Below are positions 1-10,540 of a stretch of 64,000 nt of DNA, in pieces. Source of the DNA: Volutella citrinella. Its lineage: Eukaryota; Ascomycota; Sordariomycetes; Hypocreales; Nectriaceae. The stretch spans positions 1,116,001 through 1,180,000 of the forward strand of contig JAWZSP010000001.1 in NCBI GenBank assembly GCA_034401135.1, written 5' to 3'. The notes under the pieces are model-generated. The model saw only the letters and a program-made list of their open reading frames with translations, ran no database searches and had not been told where the DNA came from. The position numbers and the translations under genes were made by a program. The stretch's first letter is position 1, and each line of letters opens with the position of its first letter.

Positions 1-504
1 CGATTTTTTCAGCTCCACTGCGAGCCTCGGCTCACTGATGCTCATGAGACCTCTCCTTTGATAGGCCGATCAAGTTTCTCTCGTCACAATGCGTCTGCGT
101 CAACTGAGATCCCACTCCTGAGCTAAGATTAAGCGTTGGGCCGGGGGGTTGGGAAGCAGCTAATACGAATAGGATTGTTGGTGGCGCGTGCAGCAATGAA
201 TCTCATTCACATCAGGCGTGACACGATAGCCGACATAGGTGGATGATGAACCTCAGCACTGTCCACGACGCTGGACTGAAAGAGTCAGCTGTATGTATGA
301 TTTCGTTCGATTCTGCGAGTGCTTGGACACAAGTTTGTCTAGAACAAGGGAGACGCGAATGCAGAACGCGCGTACTCCGTACAGCAATATTAAATGGAGG
401 CCGGCTGTCCTATCTGGATTCAGAAGGAAGAGGCCGGTGACCGTGTGGCCGCATAGTCCCCCCCCCCGGAGCACCACGACCCGAAGCCCCTGCGCACTTT
501 TTGA
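1..504. other. intergenic, downstream of the type III PKS
   Basis: No supportable gene. Several short overlapping frames exist on both strands, but none has a recognisable motif or plausible splice sites. One copy of the dispersed TACTCCGTAC motif lies at 373-382. Confidence 0.6.
373..382 (+). repeat. TACTCCGTAC motif, copy 1
   Basis: Exact 10-mer, preceded by G, in the intergenic flank. The same 10-mer recurs at 12624, 54620 and 60779. Confidence 0.6.
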
Positions 505-2032
505 TTAATCCAGGTCCAGATTCTCCAATGCCTGTTGCACAAACGCAGCATCGCGGGTCTGGACATCGTCCCCGGCCGAGTGCTTCCCGGCCGAGTCAGT
601 TCCGCTTTTCACGGGAGGCCCCCTCCCCACATTCTCTTCCCGCACCCGCCCGGGGTCCCCGTCGTCTCCGACGTCACTACTCACCTCGCTCTCCGTCTGT
701 GGCGGCGTCTCGGGTGGCGTCTGGAGGCCAAGGCCGCCCGAATCCCGGGTACCATATGATAGGTTGCGTTTCAGCATGCACATCTCGATTGATATCCCCG
801 GGCCGAAGGCACAGCCGACAACGTATTCGCGGGGCTGGCCTTGACCCCCCGGGGCGAGGGCGTCCATGTCAGGAGTGCGTAGCCGGTCAAGGACACTGTA
901 GATTGTCGCGGAGCTGGAGTTGCCGTGGCGCATGTATGTGTCGTAGCTGGCACGCATGTGTTCTGGTGAGATACCCATGGCCTTCTCGGCACCCGTGAGG
1001 ATGGTTGCGCCGCCGGGGTGCATGGCCCAATCGAAGTCGTGGGCGTCCTGGTATGTGCATGGGAGACTGGGAAGGGAGGCCATCAGATCGGTAAATGTTG
1101 GCGAGAGGGCGGACTTTGCCATCTTGGGGACCTTAGGCGTAAGTATCACCTTCCAGCCTGGAATTTGTATGTCAGTCTTGATGCATCACGCATGTGGTTG
1201 CTCAGGAACCATACCTGCTGGGTCGACATCAAAGCCCAAATCTTGCTCAGTGTCGGGAATTATCCTGTGATCCCACCCCAGTAGGTCATATACTGGTTCT
1301 GATGGCTCTCCGATGCCATTGCTTATCACCACGGCACTCGCGCAATCCGAGAACAGGCATGCGCCTATTCTAACTTCATGCAGCTCATTGATGCTCTCCA
1401 GCTCACTTCTGACCAGCGTGGTGCTGATCTCCAAGGCCACACAAAGCACCCGAGCAGCTTTGCCTCTGGCCGAATGGCCAAGCGCCAAGTTGGCGCCAGT
1501 CCTTAATGCTGCCAGCCCTCCGCTGCAACCCACGCCGTGAAGCAAGACCTTCTCTACTGGATGTGTTATGCCGAGCTTCTTGGCCACGTAATGGTCGAAT
1601 CCTGGGTTTGCGCTGTCCGTGCATGTGGTAGAGATAATGTGTGTAATCTGTCCAATGTCGATCTGGGCTTCGTCAATTGCTTTCTGTGCAGCGCGTACTG
1701 CGAGAGGGACCCCGTCGCCGAGGAAAGTTTCATGCAATTCCTTGATCGTCGGCGGATTTGGCTGGTTTACTAGGGGGTGGTCTTGGGTCCCTATAGATGA
1801 TCTAGCGTCGATACCCGTAAATCTATTGATTGAGAGGACCTTCTCCATGCTATCCTCGGTCAGCTACGCTGCAATTCTCACGAAGCATGGGGCCGACTCA
1901 CGCCTCGCTTTTCGGATAGAAGCGTTTGCTGAGTGTCTCGAGGGTTTTGGCATCGTGGGAATGTGGCGGATATTCAGTGCCTATGCCTGTGATGGAGAGG
2001 TTGATATCCTCGAAGCCCCCCAAAGACGTCAT
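505..2032 (-). CDS. type III polyketide synthase (chalcone synthase-like)
   Basis: Condenses an acyl-CoA starter with malonyl-CoA extenders to make small aromatic or pyrone products, without an acyl carrier protein. Three exons are read: 2032-1902, 1849-1215 and 1157-505, giving 472 aa. The short first exon supplies the conserved N-terminal strand (LSITGIGTEYPP) and joins in frame to the second through GCC. The catalytic triad is intact: Cys152 in GVGCSGGLAALR, His302 in WAMHPGGATIL and Asn335 in RHGNSSSA, close to the plant numbering Cys164/His303/Asn336. The C-terminal GFGPG-type loop is present as GPGISIE near residue 376. About 90 residues follow, a serine- and proline-rich tail longer than in plant enzymes and variable among fungal ones. 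No tailoring oxidase or transporter lies beside it, so product and pathway cannot be inferred. Identity is near certain; substrate is unknown. Confidence 0.93.
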
Positions 2033-3144
2033 GGCGGGAGTTTTGCAGACAGGCAAGTAAAATAGGTGTCGTTCGGGATGTGAGGTGGAGGTTGACTCGT
2101 TGAGGTTGGGGTGGGACGGAATCGAGGGGCAATGTTTTGTGTTATCGGCGTGGCTTTTCGTGTCTCAGCTACTCTTCGCGACGGCGGGTGTGCGAGTGGC
2201 CGAGTCGATGACGCTTCTGGGCCTGCGCCACGGCGTTTGATGTTTAGGGGCACGGAAGCTGTTGCCGTTGCCGTTGCCGTTGCCGTTGCCTTCTAGGCGG
2301 ATGCGCCCGCCGCTGGGCTGGTTCGAGGCAATTGGCGATGGCAAATGCAGGTGCCGGATAATAATGCGATGATTGAGAGATGCGAGTCCGCCGCGCCCTC
2401 CCACATTTGCGTGTGAAACCCCGACATTTGGAATTGAGTTCTTGATGTACTAGTAGCTTTCGCTCGTTCTGTGTCATGAGGCCGCAACCATGATGTAAGC
2501 GCTGGGAGGCCAATAGCTCAGTCCCAATCCAGCCAAGTTCGACCCCCCTGAGATTGCCCATGCTGGCGATAATTTCCAAATGCGTTCTACGCTCGAGTCG
2601 CGCGGTGGTGGAAATGAAGCTGCTTCTTATGGCAGGAAGGGACAGTGGTACACGCGCCAGGCAGCCCAGGCTAAGGTAGCGCGTATTGCCTGGGGTTCTC
2701 ACAGTGTACTATGTGCTAGAGGGCTCAACGGGACCAGCCAGTCTCCAGGTTTCACACTTGATCTAGTCGCCTTATATCGTCTGCTATAGGACTCCGTAAT
2801 TCTCGAGTAGGGGCTGGCGTTGTCTGTAGATACGCCACTCAAGTATTGGAGACGAATGTCAGAATACACCAGCTGCCCTCCTTGTTCCTTCGCACCAATA
2901 TTTTGATGACATAACGGAGAAATATTGTGGCGCTTTCTTTGCCGACATGTTGATGATCATGCTACTGAGCACAAAACGCTGAGGTGTATATTCATTCTCT
3001 GATTTGAGGAATCAGTGTGGCGCCTAACGCACTCTCCCAGCCACACACACACTCCGAACACTTCACAACTGGGGCAATTCACTCCATAAGCAAGCAGCTT
3101 GGCAACAACATCTATCATCCCCGCAACCGCGCTCTCCCTCCAGA
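2033..3144. other. divergent intergenic region
   Basis: Shared upstream region of the polyketide synthase (-) and the small membrane protein (+). It contains a hexanucleotide repeat at 2261-2290. The longest frame (2244-2702, -) owes its openness to that repeat and to chance; I see no gene. Confidence 0.6.
2261..2290 (+). repeat. (GTTGCC)5 microsatellite
   Basis: Five perfect tandem copies of a 6-bp unit, about 230 bp upstream of the type III PKS start codon. Confidence 0.95.
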
Positions 3145-3561
3145 ATGCCTACACCTACACCTTCAGCAATCGCCTTCTATCTCCACATTCTGATCGAGAT
3201 CCCCGCCGCCTTCACCTTCATTCTCCGGCCCTCGTCCCAGTTAAGCCCGCTCACACCCGACGCCGCCCTGCTGCTGCAGTGCCTCGGAGGTCTGCTCCTG
3301 GCCACCATCCTCATCGCCTTTACTTTTGCCCGGCGACCCGAAGATGAGCTCACGAGTCAAGTATCGTTCGCATTCGCCTTCTGGCATGTGTGGCCGAGCT
3401 ACCGGGCTGTTGTGAGGCTCATCCGTGGCGCAAACACAGACGGCCCGGATGTGTCAACGCGACAGACGCATCGAACCCTCGGGGGTCCAGCGTTGCATCT
3501 GGTGGTGCATTCTGCGCTGCTGGTAATATTTCTCTGGGCTTGGAAATTTGGGCACCAATGA
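3145..3561 (+). CDS. small four-helix membrane protein, function unknown
   Basis: 138 aa, single exon. Four hydrophobic stretches can be seen at about residues 8-27, 42-61, 70-86 and 115-134, so most of the protein should lie in a membrane; short charged loops (FARRPEDE and VRLIRG) separate them. There is no cleavable signal peptide. I do not recognise a family with a known function; it reads like one of the small conserved fungal membrane proteins. The ATG at 3145 is chosen because the frame before it lacks another ATG. It converges with the Bfr2 gene with only 46 bp between the two stop codons, so the transcripts probably overlap at their 3' ends. Confidence 0.7.
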   Translation: MPTPTPSAIAFYLHILIEIPAAFTFILRPSSQLSPLTPDAALLLQCLGGLLLATILIAFTFARRPEDELTSQVSFAFAFWHVWPSYRAVVRLIRGANTDGPDVSTRQTHRTLGGPALHLVVHSALLVIFLWAWKFGHQ

Positions 3562-3607
3562 CGTGTTTCAATTTCCAAAAGTCAGGATACTAAGTATGTA
3601 CAACTGT

Positions 3608-5343
3608 CTAGTTTCTGAACAGTCTGAGGCCTGCCTCCTCGGCATCAACATCCATATCATCGTCATCACTCTCCTCCTCGTTGAGCTCCATCTTGCGGCC
3701 AAATAGAGTGCCGAAGAATCGATCAATCGCCTCCTGCTCCCAAGCTCTCCGGTCTTCCGGAGCCATAAAGTTCTGAATCTTCTCGTGCACCGTGAATCGC
3801 ATCTTGCGGCCCTTGCTAGCCTTGCGGTCCACGCTCTTGCGGTTCTTGACATCCTTGGAAGCCGTGAGCACAACTGTCGGCACACTACCCGCCGGGCCGG
3901 AAGACCCGTCGACGGTTCGCTGCTCGACAAGCTCCTTCAGAAGGACCTGGTAGAAATCAGCGTCGTCGTAGATGTCGTCATCCTCGGTCACGCCCTTGGC
4001 GGCCTGAGCGGGAGCACACGAGCGGGGGACTCGAGATCGCTTCGCAATGCGGTTATCGGGGTTGGTGAGCTGGTCTTGCAGGGAGCTGATGAGCGTCTTC
4101 CTCGAAGAGAGCCCGTTGCTCGTAACGTTGACACTCTGCACTTTGCGCGACCATTTCTCCAGACGGTCTTCTCTGAATTTAACAGATCGCTCATCATCGC
4201 TCTGCAGGTGGCTCCAGAGCTCCTGACTGTTCATACTGGCATCAAGATCGCGTTTCCGCTTGTCGCCCACTCGGGAAGACCCAAAGTTATCCCTCAAGCT
4301 GCTGATGGTATTGAGGAGCTTGATGGCGGCTTCTTCAGCAGCCTCGTAAGGCTCCGATTCGGGCTCGGCATCGTCTTCGAGGACGGGGAAAGTGTTTGCA
4401 GCAACCAGTGCCTTTTGGAGACGGATTCGGATGTTGAGAAGTCCGTCGTAAGCCTTTCTCTGCTGCTGAATGGCCAGGCCCTTTTCGACGTCCGTTCGGT
4501 TGGACAGAGCAGCGAGGGCAGGCTTTGCATCTTGGTCCTTGGTGGCGCCGCCCTCATCGCTCTCCGAGTCGTCATCTTCACCATCGTCTTCCTCGTCTTC
4601 GTCATCATCTTCCTCATCATCATCGCCCTCGTCTTCATCCTCGGAGTCGGCGCCGCCGTTGACTAGGGCATCCAGCCCATCGTCCATGTCGTCGTCAGAC
4701 TCGTCAGACTCATCAATGTCGACGCCGCTCATGTCGTCCTCATCCTCGTCGACCTCGGCACCACCCTCTCCGTCCTCGTCAGAAGACATAAAGTCGGCAG
4801 CCTTGGCGCGCTTGGAAGTCTTGCCAACGGATTTCTTAGGCTTGGAGCTGCCACGGAAAGTAAAGTCCTGGAGGTGTTCCTCGTCGCTTTCGCCGAGAGC
4901 ATCCTCGCTGTCGATCTCCGAGTCGTTTGCCTCCGCCTCATCGCGCTCCAAGTCGGCAGCGTCGGGGTCATCAAACTCTTCGTCATCATCTGAGCCCTCT
5001 TCCTCTTCCTCTGCCTCGCCATCATCATCTTCGTCGTCATCGCTGTCTTGCGCGAGAGCCTTTCGCGAAACACGTGCGCCACGATACTGCGGGCCCAAGG
5101 AAACCCCCTCCTTCTGCCTCAGCTTGCTCTTGCCGACGGAGACGTAGTGTTCTGTTCCGGCATTTTCATCGTCGCTAAGGTCGCTTCCGCTGCCATGGTC
5201 GCTGACTTCGATGTCTACCTCGGGATCATAGTCTGCAATAATTAGCTTGGTTTAGGGTGGTAGAGTATAATTATAATCATACCCTTGGCAATACGCTCTT
5301 CGAGATCTTGAAACTCTTTCGCTCGGCCCTTTGCTTTGACCAT
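3608..5343 (-). CDS. BFR2: Bfr2/AATF ribosome-biogenesis protein
   Basis: Nucleolar protein of the small-subunit processome, needed for 18S rRNA maturation; orthologue of yeast Bfr2 and human AATF/Che-1. Two exons are read, 5343-5283 and 5232-3608, giving 561 aa. The first exon encodes about 20 residues ending in LEERIAK and joins in frame to DYDPEVDIEV. The first half is extremely acidic, with long Asp/Glu runs at 4560-5080. The AATF domain follows (around KAYDGLLNIRIRLQKAL and EDRLEKWSRKVQ). The C-terminal TRAUB domain is seen in DDADFYQVLLKELVEQRT and in KIQNFMAPEDRRAW...DRFFGTLFGRK. The acidic tracts create long serine-rich frames on the opposite strand, which are not genes. It shares a 346-bp divergent promoter region with Ind1. 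The start ATG sits in AAAATGG, a good context. Confidence 0.93.
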
Positions 5344-5689
5344 TTTGCCGGTTTTGCGACTCTCGTCAGAATGCAAGAAAAGGCTATAGCACCTTGGGTG
5401 TCTGCAGCCCCACGTCCGTGTTGGAAATTTTCGAGACCCGGCCCATCTCTGAACTTTTAGGCGGTCAACAACGGCAGAATCTATAGCTTAGCACTTCGCT
5501 CCAGCAGCTCCACTTCATAGCGCCCGGCTTGTAGAGTAGACGGTCTTCATTTACTTGACATCCAAACTACTCATTGCTTTGTCTTCCGCCAACTTAACTC
5601 ATCCAGATTATGCGATAATAAAATTGTCAATCTATTCGACTCTAACTTGCCTTTGATACTTATTGCGCAACAGAATAGGGATCGCCGAG
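5344..5689. promoter_or_regulatory. divergent promoter region, BFR2 / IND1
   Basis: 346 bp between two divergent start codons. No separate gene. A bidirectional promoter is inferred from spacing alone. Confidence 0.5.
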
Positions 5690-6782
5690 ATGCGCCCAAC
5701 AACCGCCCGCCTCTTTCAAGCGGCTCGGGCCCTCCAGCATGAGAACCCCCTTGTAAGCTCTCCGCCACCCTTTACTACCAACGCAATATCTGACTTGTCA
5801 AACTCAAGGGCCTTCCTCGGTCGGGCACACCTCCGAGCTGGCCGCGTCGTCCACAACGCCGGAAGATCCCTGGTGTTGAGAAAGTCATTGCTGTTTCATC
5901 CGCAAAGGGTGGAGTGGGCAAGAGCACAGTCGCAGGTAATGTTGAAAGGTGTCGCATTTATTTGGTTCCGAAACTAAATTCCGAAGCAAATCTGTCACTC
6001 GCATTTGCCAGGTTAGGATTTCGCGCGGGCATCTTGGATGTGGACATTTTCGGGCCCTCGATCCCGACATTGTTCGACCTGTCAGGAGAGCCACGGCTCT
6101 CGAGTAGTAGGTTTCTCTGCAAACATTCACTCTGATGAGTCTAACATGGGCAAGATAACCAATTGATTCCCTTGACAAATTATGGTGTTAAAACTATGTC
6201 AATGGGTTACCTAGTCGGGGAGAATGCGCCGGTCGTGTGGCGAGGCCCCATGGTTATGAAGGCGGTTCAGCAACTGCTCCACGAGGTGGAGTGGGGGGGG
6301 CTTGATATTCTAGTTCTGGATCTACCACCTGGCACTGGAGATACACAGTTGACAATCACACAGCAAGTCATACTAGATGGTTCGTTTCAACCAACCCCCA
6401 TGAGAACTAGGCTGACAGAAGGGAAGGCTCCGTCATTGTGACTACCCCCCACACCCTCGCAACCAAGGATGCGGTCAAGGGCATCAACATGTTCAAGACA
6501 GTCAACACCAACATTCTAGGCCTCGTCCAGAATATGTCACTTTTCCAGTGTCCTCATTGTCACGGCGAGACGCACATATTTGGCTCCAACGAGAGAGTCG
6601 AGAAAATGTGCCGCGAACACCAAATAGACTTTCTTGGCGACATTCCCCTTCACCCCAATATTGGCGACGATGCGGACAGGGGCAAGCCCACTGTGGTTGC
6701 GGAGCCCACGAGCGAGAGAGCGTTGGCATTCTTGAAGGTCGCACAAGATATTTGTCCCAAGATCGGGCTGAGCGCAAACTGA
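5690..6782 (+). CDS. IND1: mitochondrial iron-sulfur P-loop NTPase Ind1/NUBPL
   Basis: Mrp/NBP35-family ATPase that helps insert [4Fe-4S] clusters into respiratory complex I in the mitochondrial matrix. Five exons: 5690-5752, 5809-5935, 5987-6106, 6155-6379 and 6427-6782, 296 aa in all. The N-terminus ([15 protein letters not shown]) is rich in Arg, Ala and Leu, as expected of a mitochondrial presequence. Visible motifs are the deviant Walker A KGGVGKST ending exon 2, switch I region [26 protein letters not shown], and the cluster-binding CPxC as CPHC in [20 protein letters not shown] plus the presequence separates it from the cytosolic Nbp35 and Cfd1. The intron boundaries are fixed by the family sequence: for example exons 3 and 4 rejoin as [13 protein letters not shown]. 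Presence of Ind1 implies a functional complex I in this organism. Confidence 0.94.
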
Positions 6783-7172
6783 GCCAATGTACAATCACAC
6801 AGAAATTTTGTATCATAATACTGACGCATGAGACTGGATGCAGCTTTGAAGAGCTAGTTGTAATAAGACCTGTCGCTAAAGCTTAGCAAAGTAAACCATC
6901 TCCCAAGGGACGCTGTTTCATCTCAGTCCTCGGGGTATTCAATTGAGCTCCGGAGGGTAACCCGCTGCTGGCGCGACACTGCGACGCTGGTGGCGGGTTT
7001 GTAAGATCAAAGACAACTGGAATAAACGCCAGGTACAAGACGTTAGCCACTGCCACGACCAAATGCAAGGCATGTTACCAAACAGAGTGAAAGAACTAAA
7101 GGCATCCTCCCCCAACGCCTTCCACGCGCCGTATTGAATCTTGAGTCGTCCTGTTGTAAGGCAAAGAGATCA
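6783..7172. other. convergent intergenic region
   Basis: 3' flanks of IND1 and the Spf30-like gene. I see no gene here. Confidence 0.6.
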
Positions 7173-8134
7173 TTAGTCAAGTTCATCATTCGTCTGGTAC
7201 ACATGACGACTTCGCGTTGGGTCTTTCCTCATAGCCTGACCAGAGCCAGTGAAACCGACTGAAGTGTGTGTTAGCGATGCAGGCCACAACCGATATGGAT
7301 GATAAAAAGGCAACGTACCTCGACCGTGAATGCCATCGGGGGTGCGGAACATGCTGTCCTTCTTGTGAGATTTTCCAAACTTTGACTTGTTGTTGAACTC
7401 CTGCCACTTATTCTTGCCTGCCTCCAGCTCTTTCTTTGCCTTGATCTTCTTCGGCTTAGGGGGCTTTGCACCATCTGCATTCTGTTCAGCAGCCTTCTTG
7501 GCCTCTGGGTAGACTGTGGCGCCGGCGGAAGAAACGACACCGGGGGCTGGGGGAGTCGGGCTGTCTGGCAGCGACGTCGCAGGCGGACCATCGGCCTTTC
7601 GCTTATTTGAAATGGGTCGAATATCCCTAGAGCGCAACGTCTCCGTGTTATCGTAACTCTTGAACTTCACGATGTATATGGGGTCGGTTGACGATCCCGT
7701 GATGGATGTGATTCGCGCAGGGTAGAATGCCTTGTCACCAGATACCCATTTGGCCGAGACGGTATCGTTGACTTGGTAGTTCACAGGGGTATCCTCCTTC
7801 TCCTCGGGCTGCGATGCCTTCTTGAAGGCTGGGTGGTTCTCGCGGGACCATTTCTCAGGTTGAGGTGGCGGCGAGGGTTGCTTCGGTGCGGGCTTCGAGG
7901 CATGCTTGGGCTTGAGCTCAGCGATGTTTTCGTCTAGGAGCGTCACAAATTGTTTCAACTCGTCCTGTAGGGCCTTGAGTTCTGCATTATCAGGGTCGTC
8001 GCGCAGCTGGCCGAAAACAATATCCAGCTAGATCCATGGATTAGCGGCGCATGCCAATGGCGGAGAGAGTTGGGGGGACGAACCTGCTCCTGGTACTGCG
8101 ACCGCTCTTCTTCCAGGCCAGCAAGCGCAGACAT
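7173..8134 (-). CDS. Spf30/SMNDC1-like Tudor-domain splicing factor
   Basis: Probable spliceosome-associated protein that binds symmetrically dimethylated arginine on Sm proteins through its Tudor domain. Three exons (8134-8084, 8027-7319, 7258-7173), 281 aa. The N-terminal 45 residues are helical (ERSQYQEQ, then LDIVFGQLRDDPDNAELKAL), like the start of human SMNDC1. The Tudor domain spans about residues 102-158, with YQVNDTVSAKWVSGDKAFYPARI at its start in part and IYIVKFKSYDNTETLRSRDI at its end. A Lys/Pro-rich linker follows, and the C-terminus carries the typical basic tail (SMFRTPDGIHGR joined to VGFTGSGQAMRKDP). SAGA subunit Sgf29 also carries Tudor folds, but the single Tudor and this tail fit Spf30 better. 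Confidence 0.85.
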
Positions 8135-10540
8135 GGTCACTGTAATTCGTGGTTGGCGAGAATGTGACGTGGCGTGTGAAACTATTGCGATTCACACAGA
8201 GAGAGGCGAACAGCGTGGATGGATCTTCCATGACATTGATGGGCGCGATGCGCCAAAGACGACGAGTCAATCGGCACGTGAAGGGTCACGTGATCTGACT
8301 CACTCTTCTTGGTCAAGATTTCCGTGGCACTTGTTCACCCCGTACTGCAGAGAACTATCTTGCTTACGACTTCGCCCATGCCATTGTAGGGCTCACCCAA
8401 TCCATGGGGCTCTCTGTTTTGGATAATGAGCTTGTTGTGAGGATCGGGCGAGTGAGCGGTGCTTGATTGCTCATGGGCCTTATTTAGTAGACTGGAAATA
8501 TTGGTGCAATTCTGAGTTCCTTCTGTGCTTCCTAGGTAATGATTGGCCTATGGCCCAACCATTGCCCTAAGAAATCAAGTGATACGGTTTACAGTTAAAA
8601 ACTTCAAAAGCCGTCGGGCATTTCCCGCAGCCTCATTTATTAGATGCCCAGGCTTGATAGTAGACACAGCGACGCTCCGTGCTGGCCCGTCCCGGCAGAT
8701 GGGTCCAGCCAATCGGGACCAGACCTGCTGTTTCTGGGGTCTGGGGTCAATGCCCAGCCTTCAGCACCCACGGGCGTGTGGAAGCAGATGGCGCAGACGA
8801 TCGCCTGCCTTTCTGGTCATAAACTCGTCATGAGAGTTTCACATGTCCCAAAGAGTTGCGGGCTTCGGTTTTATCGGATCATCAGCCTTCTTCACATTCA
8901 AGCAGCCTTCGCAGACGTAGCCTATAGAGTGGACTCTGGGCGGCGCTGGATCGCGCCTACGGAGTGCTGTACCAGGCTTTCGGCGGTGCGTGTTAGCGGT
9001 GTGGCCCCCGGAGCACTGATTCCCGTCGCCAGCCTGCGCCTGTGCGCCGAAGTCCTGCCTAGGTAGCTACCATTGGTGCTGTGCCGATGGTATACCGGAT
9101 GATGGGATAATTAGGAATTCAGCTTCCCCAGCGGACTTGGATGGCCTGCACTGGCAGGGAGCTGGGGGTGGTGGCAGCGTAGCACCGGCGCCACGTCCCG
9201 GACCCGGGCCGTCTTGTCGACTGTGCGACTCTGAGCAACACAGCATTGCGCCGGGCGTGTTCCAGGGGACACGGAAGGACGGAGGAGCCCCATGGCCTGG
9301 ATTACTACCAAGAACATGACTCAGGCTCCGACTCTCCAGGGCTGTGTCGGCAGAGTTCTGAATTCCGGAATACGTACTAGGAAGACGGCTTGCATGGAGA
9401 ACGACTTGGGGGGCGAATGACGAGCTGTTCTTGAAGGCCCACGGAGCAAGGCCCGAATCACTGAGGTGTGTAACAAGTTACGTAGTACAGCTGGATGCAA
9501 GCATCGGCCATCAATTCCCCATTCCGATCGATGGACTTGCTTCTCCGCCAGTGCCATTGCCATTCTCGACGACGATTCCTGAGGCGTGCGCGTCAGGCCA
9601 AATCAGTCAGTTGCCTCCCCCCATGCTCCTGGCTTGCACTGACGAGTCTGACGCCCACCCTCGCACTCACACGGCTACAGGCTTTCTCGGTCACGATTTT
9701 TGGGTTTCCGCTCTCACGCTGCACAGCTTGCCCCGGAGGCTTAATTCTCACTTCGCCAGGGGCCTGCAAGCGACGACTTTATTTACCATTTCCCATTTTA
9801 CCATTTGCCATTTCCAGTTACAAGCTTCCATGTCGCAGGCTGACGCTTGTCTCCCTTCTCTCTCCCTTCGCTTGCTCATCAAATCTCGTCTCGCATCCTG
9901 TTTCCCGCCCACCACTAACGTGAGTCGGACTGTCGGGTCGGCCATTACTACTAGCCCACAGACCGGTGGTGTCTCGGCAACACTAGCTACAAGGCCGACC
10001 CATTTCCTCTGGTCGTCTTGACGTTTCTGGGCCTGGAATTGTCTTCGCCATCACAATCTCTCTTTTTTTTCTCCTCGTCGCCGCCCCTCGCTACTCTAAC
10101 ATCGCTCTTTCCTTCTCTCATCACTTCCCGAGTCGCCCCTGTCCCGTCGCATTGCCTCTCGGCTTCGATTCCGCTGGACCGCCCGCAACCCTCCCTCGAC
10201 AATTGTTTGCATACGTGATCCGGCGCGCATACAACGACTCTCCGGAGTTGGCTAGGCCTCGGGGTAACCATCAACGGCCTCTGCCTGAAGTCGCATTCTA
10301 GTACGAGCCTCAACGCGTCCCGTTTCGGCGCATCCCACCCTCCAACTCATCACCGCCAACTCACACTCGCGCGCACCTCGACGCACCCAACCGCCTCAAA
10401 CCGAGCACACAACACTTCATGGCTGGCCAGACCTCACCTAACGACTTCTTCTGAGACAACCTGACGCAATCCAGCACTCGCCCGGTGCCCCTCATATTCC
10501 TAACTCTCTCTCCGCGGCCCAGGCCCGTCACTCGCCCACC
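8135..10540. other. 2.4-kb divergent region with a pyrimidine-rich leader
   Basis: Upstream of both the Spf30-like gene (-) and the Tco89-like gene (+). I see no gene. The right half (about 9,540-10,540) is rich in C and T on the plus strand, as is usual in long fungal 5' leaders, and has an imperfect CCATTT array at 9785-9817. The larger frames here, such as 9431-10021 (+) and 8644-9066 (+), have no family features. Confidence 0.55.
9785..9817 (+). repeat. imperfect CCATTT array
   Basis: Four near-copies of a 7-8 bp unit (ACCATTT, CCCATTTT, ACCATTT, GCCATTT) in the probable leader of the downstream gene. Confidence 0.7.

Noticed and set aside
2244..2702. 152-codon minus-strand frame ending in Arg-Gln repeats
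   Set aside because: Its end is the GTTGCC microsatellite read in one frame, and the rest has no coding features.
4470..5147. Long serine-rich frame on the plus strand, with other frames at 3785-4666
   Set aside because: These are antisense shadows of the Asp/Glu-rich Bfr2 coding region; GAT/GAA runs read as Ser/Ile on the other strand.
9431..10021. 196-codon frame upstream of the Tco89-like gene
   Set aside because: Pyrimidine-rich leader DNA read as Ser/Pro/Leu; another long frame overlaps it in a different phase, and there is no family signal.
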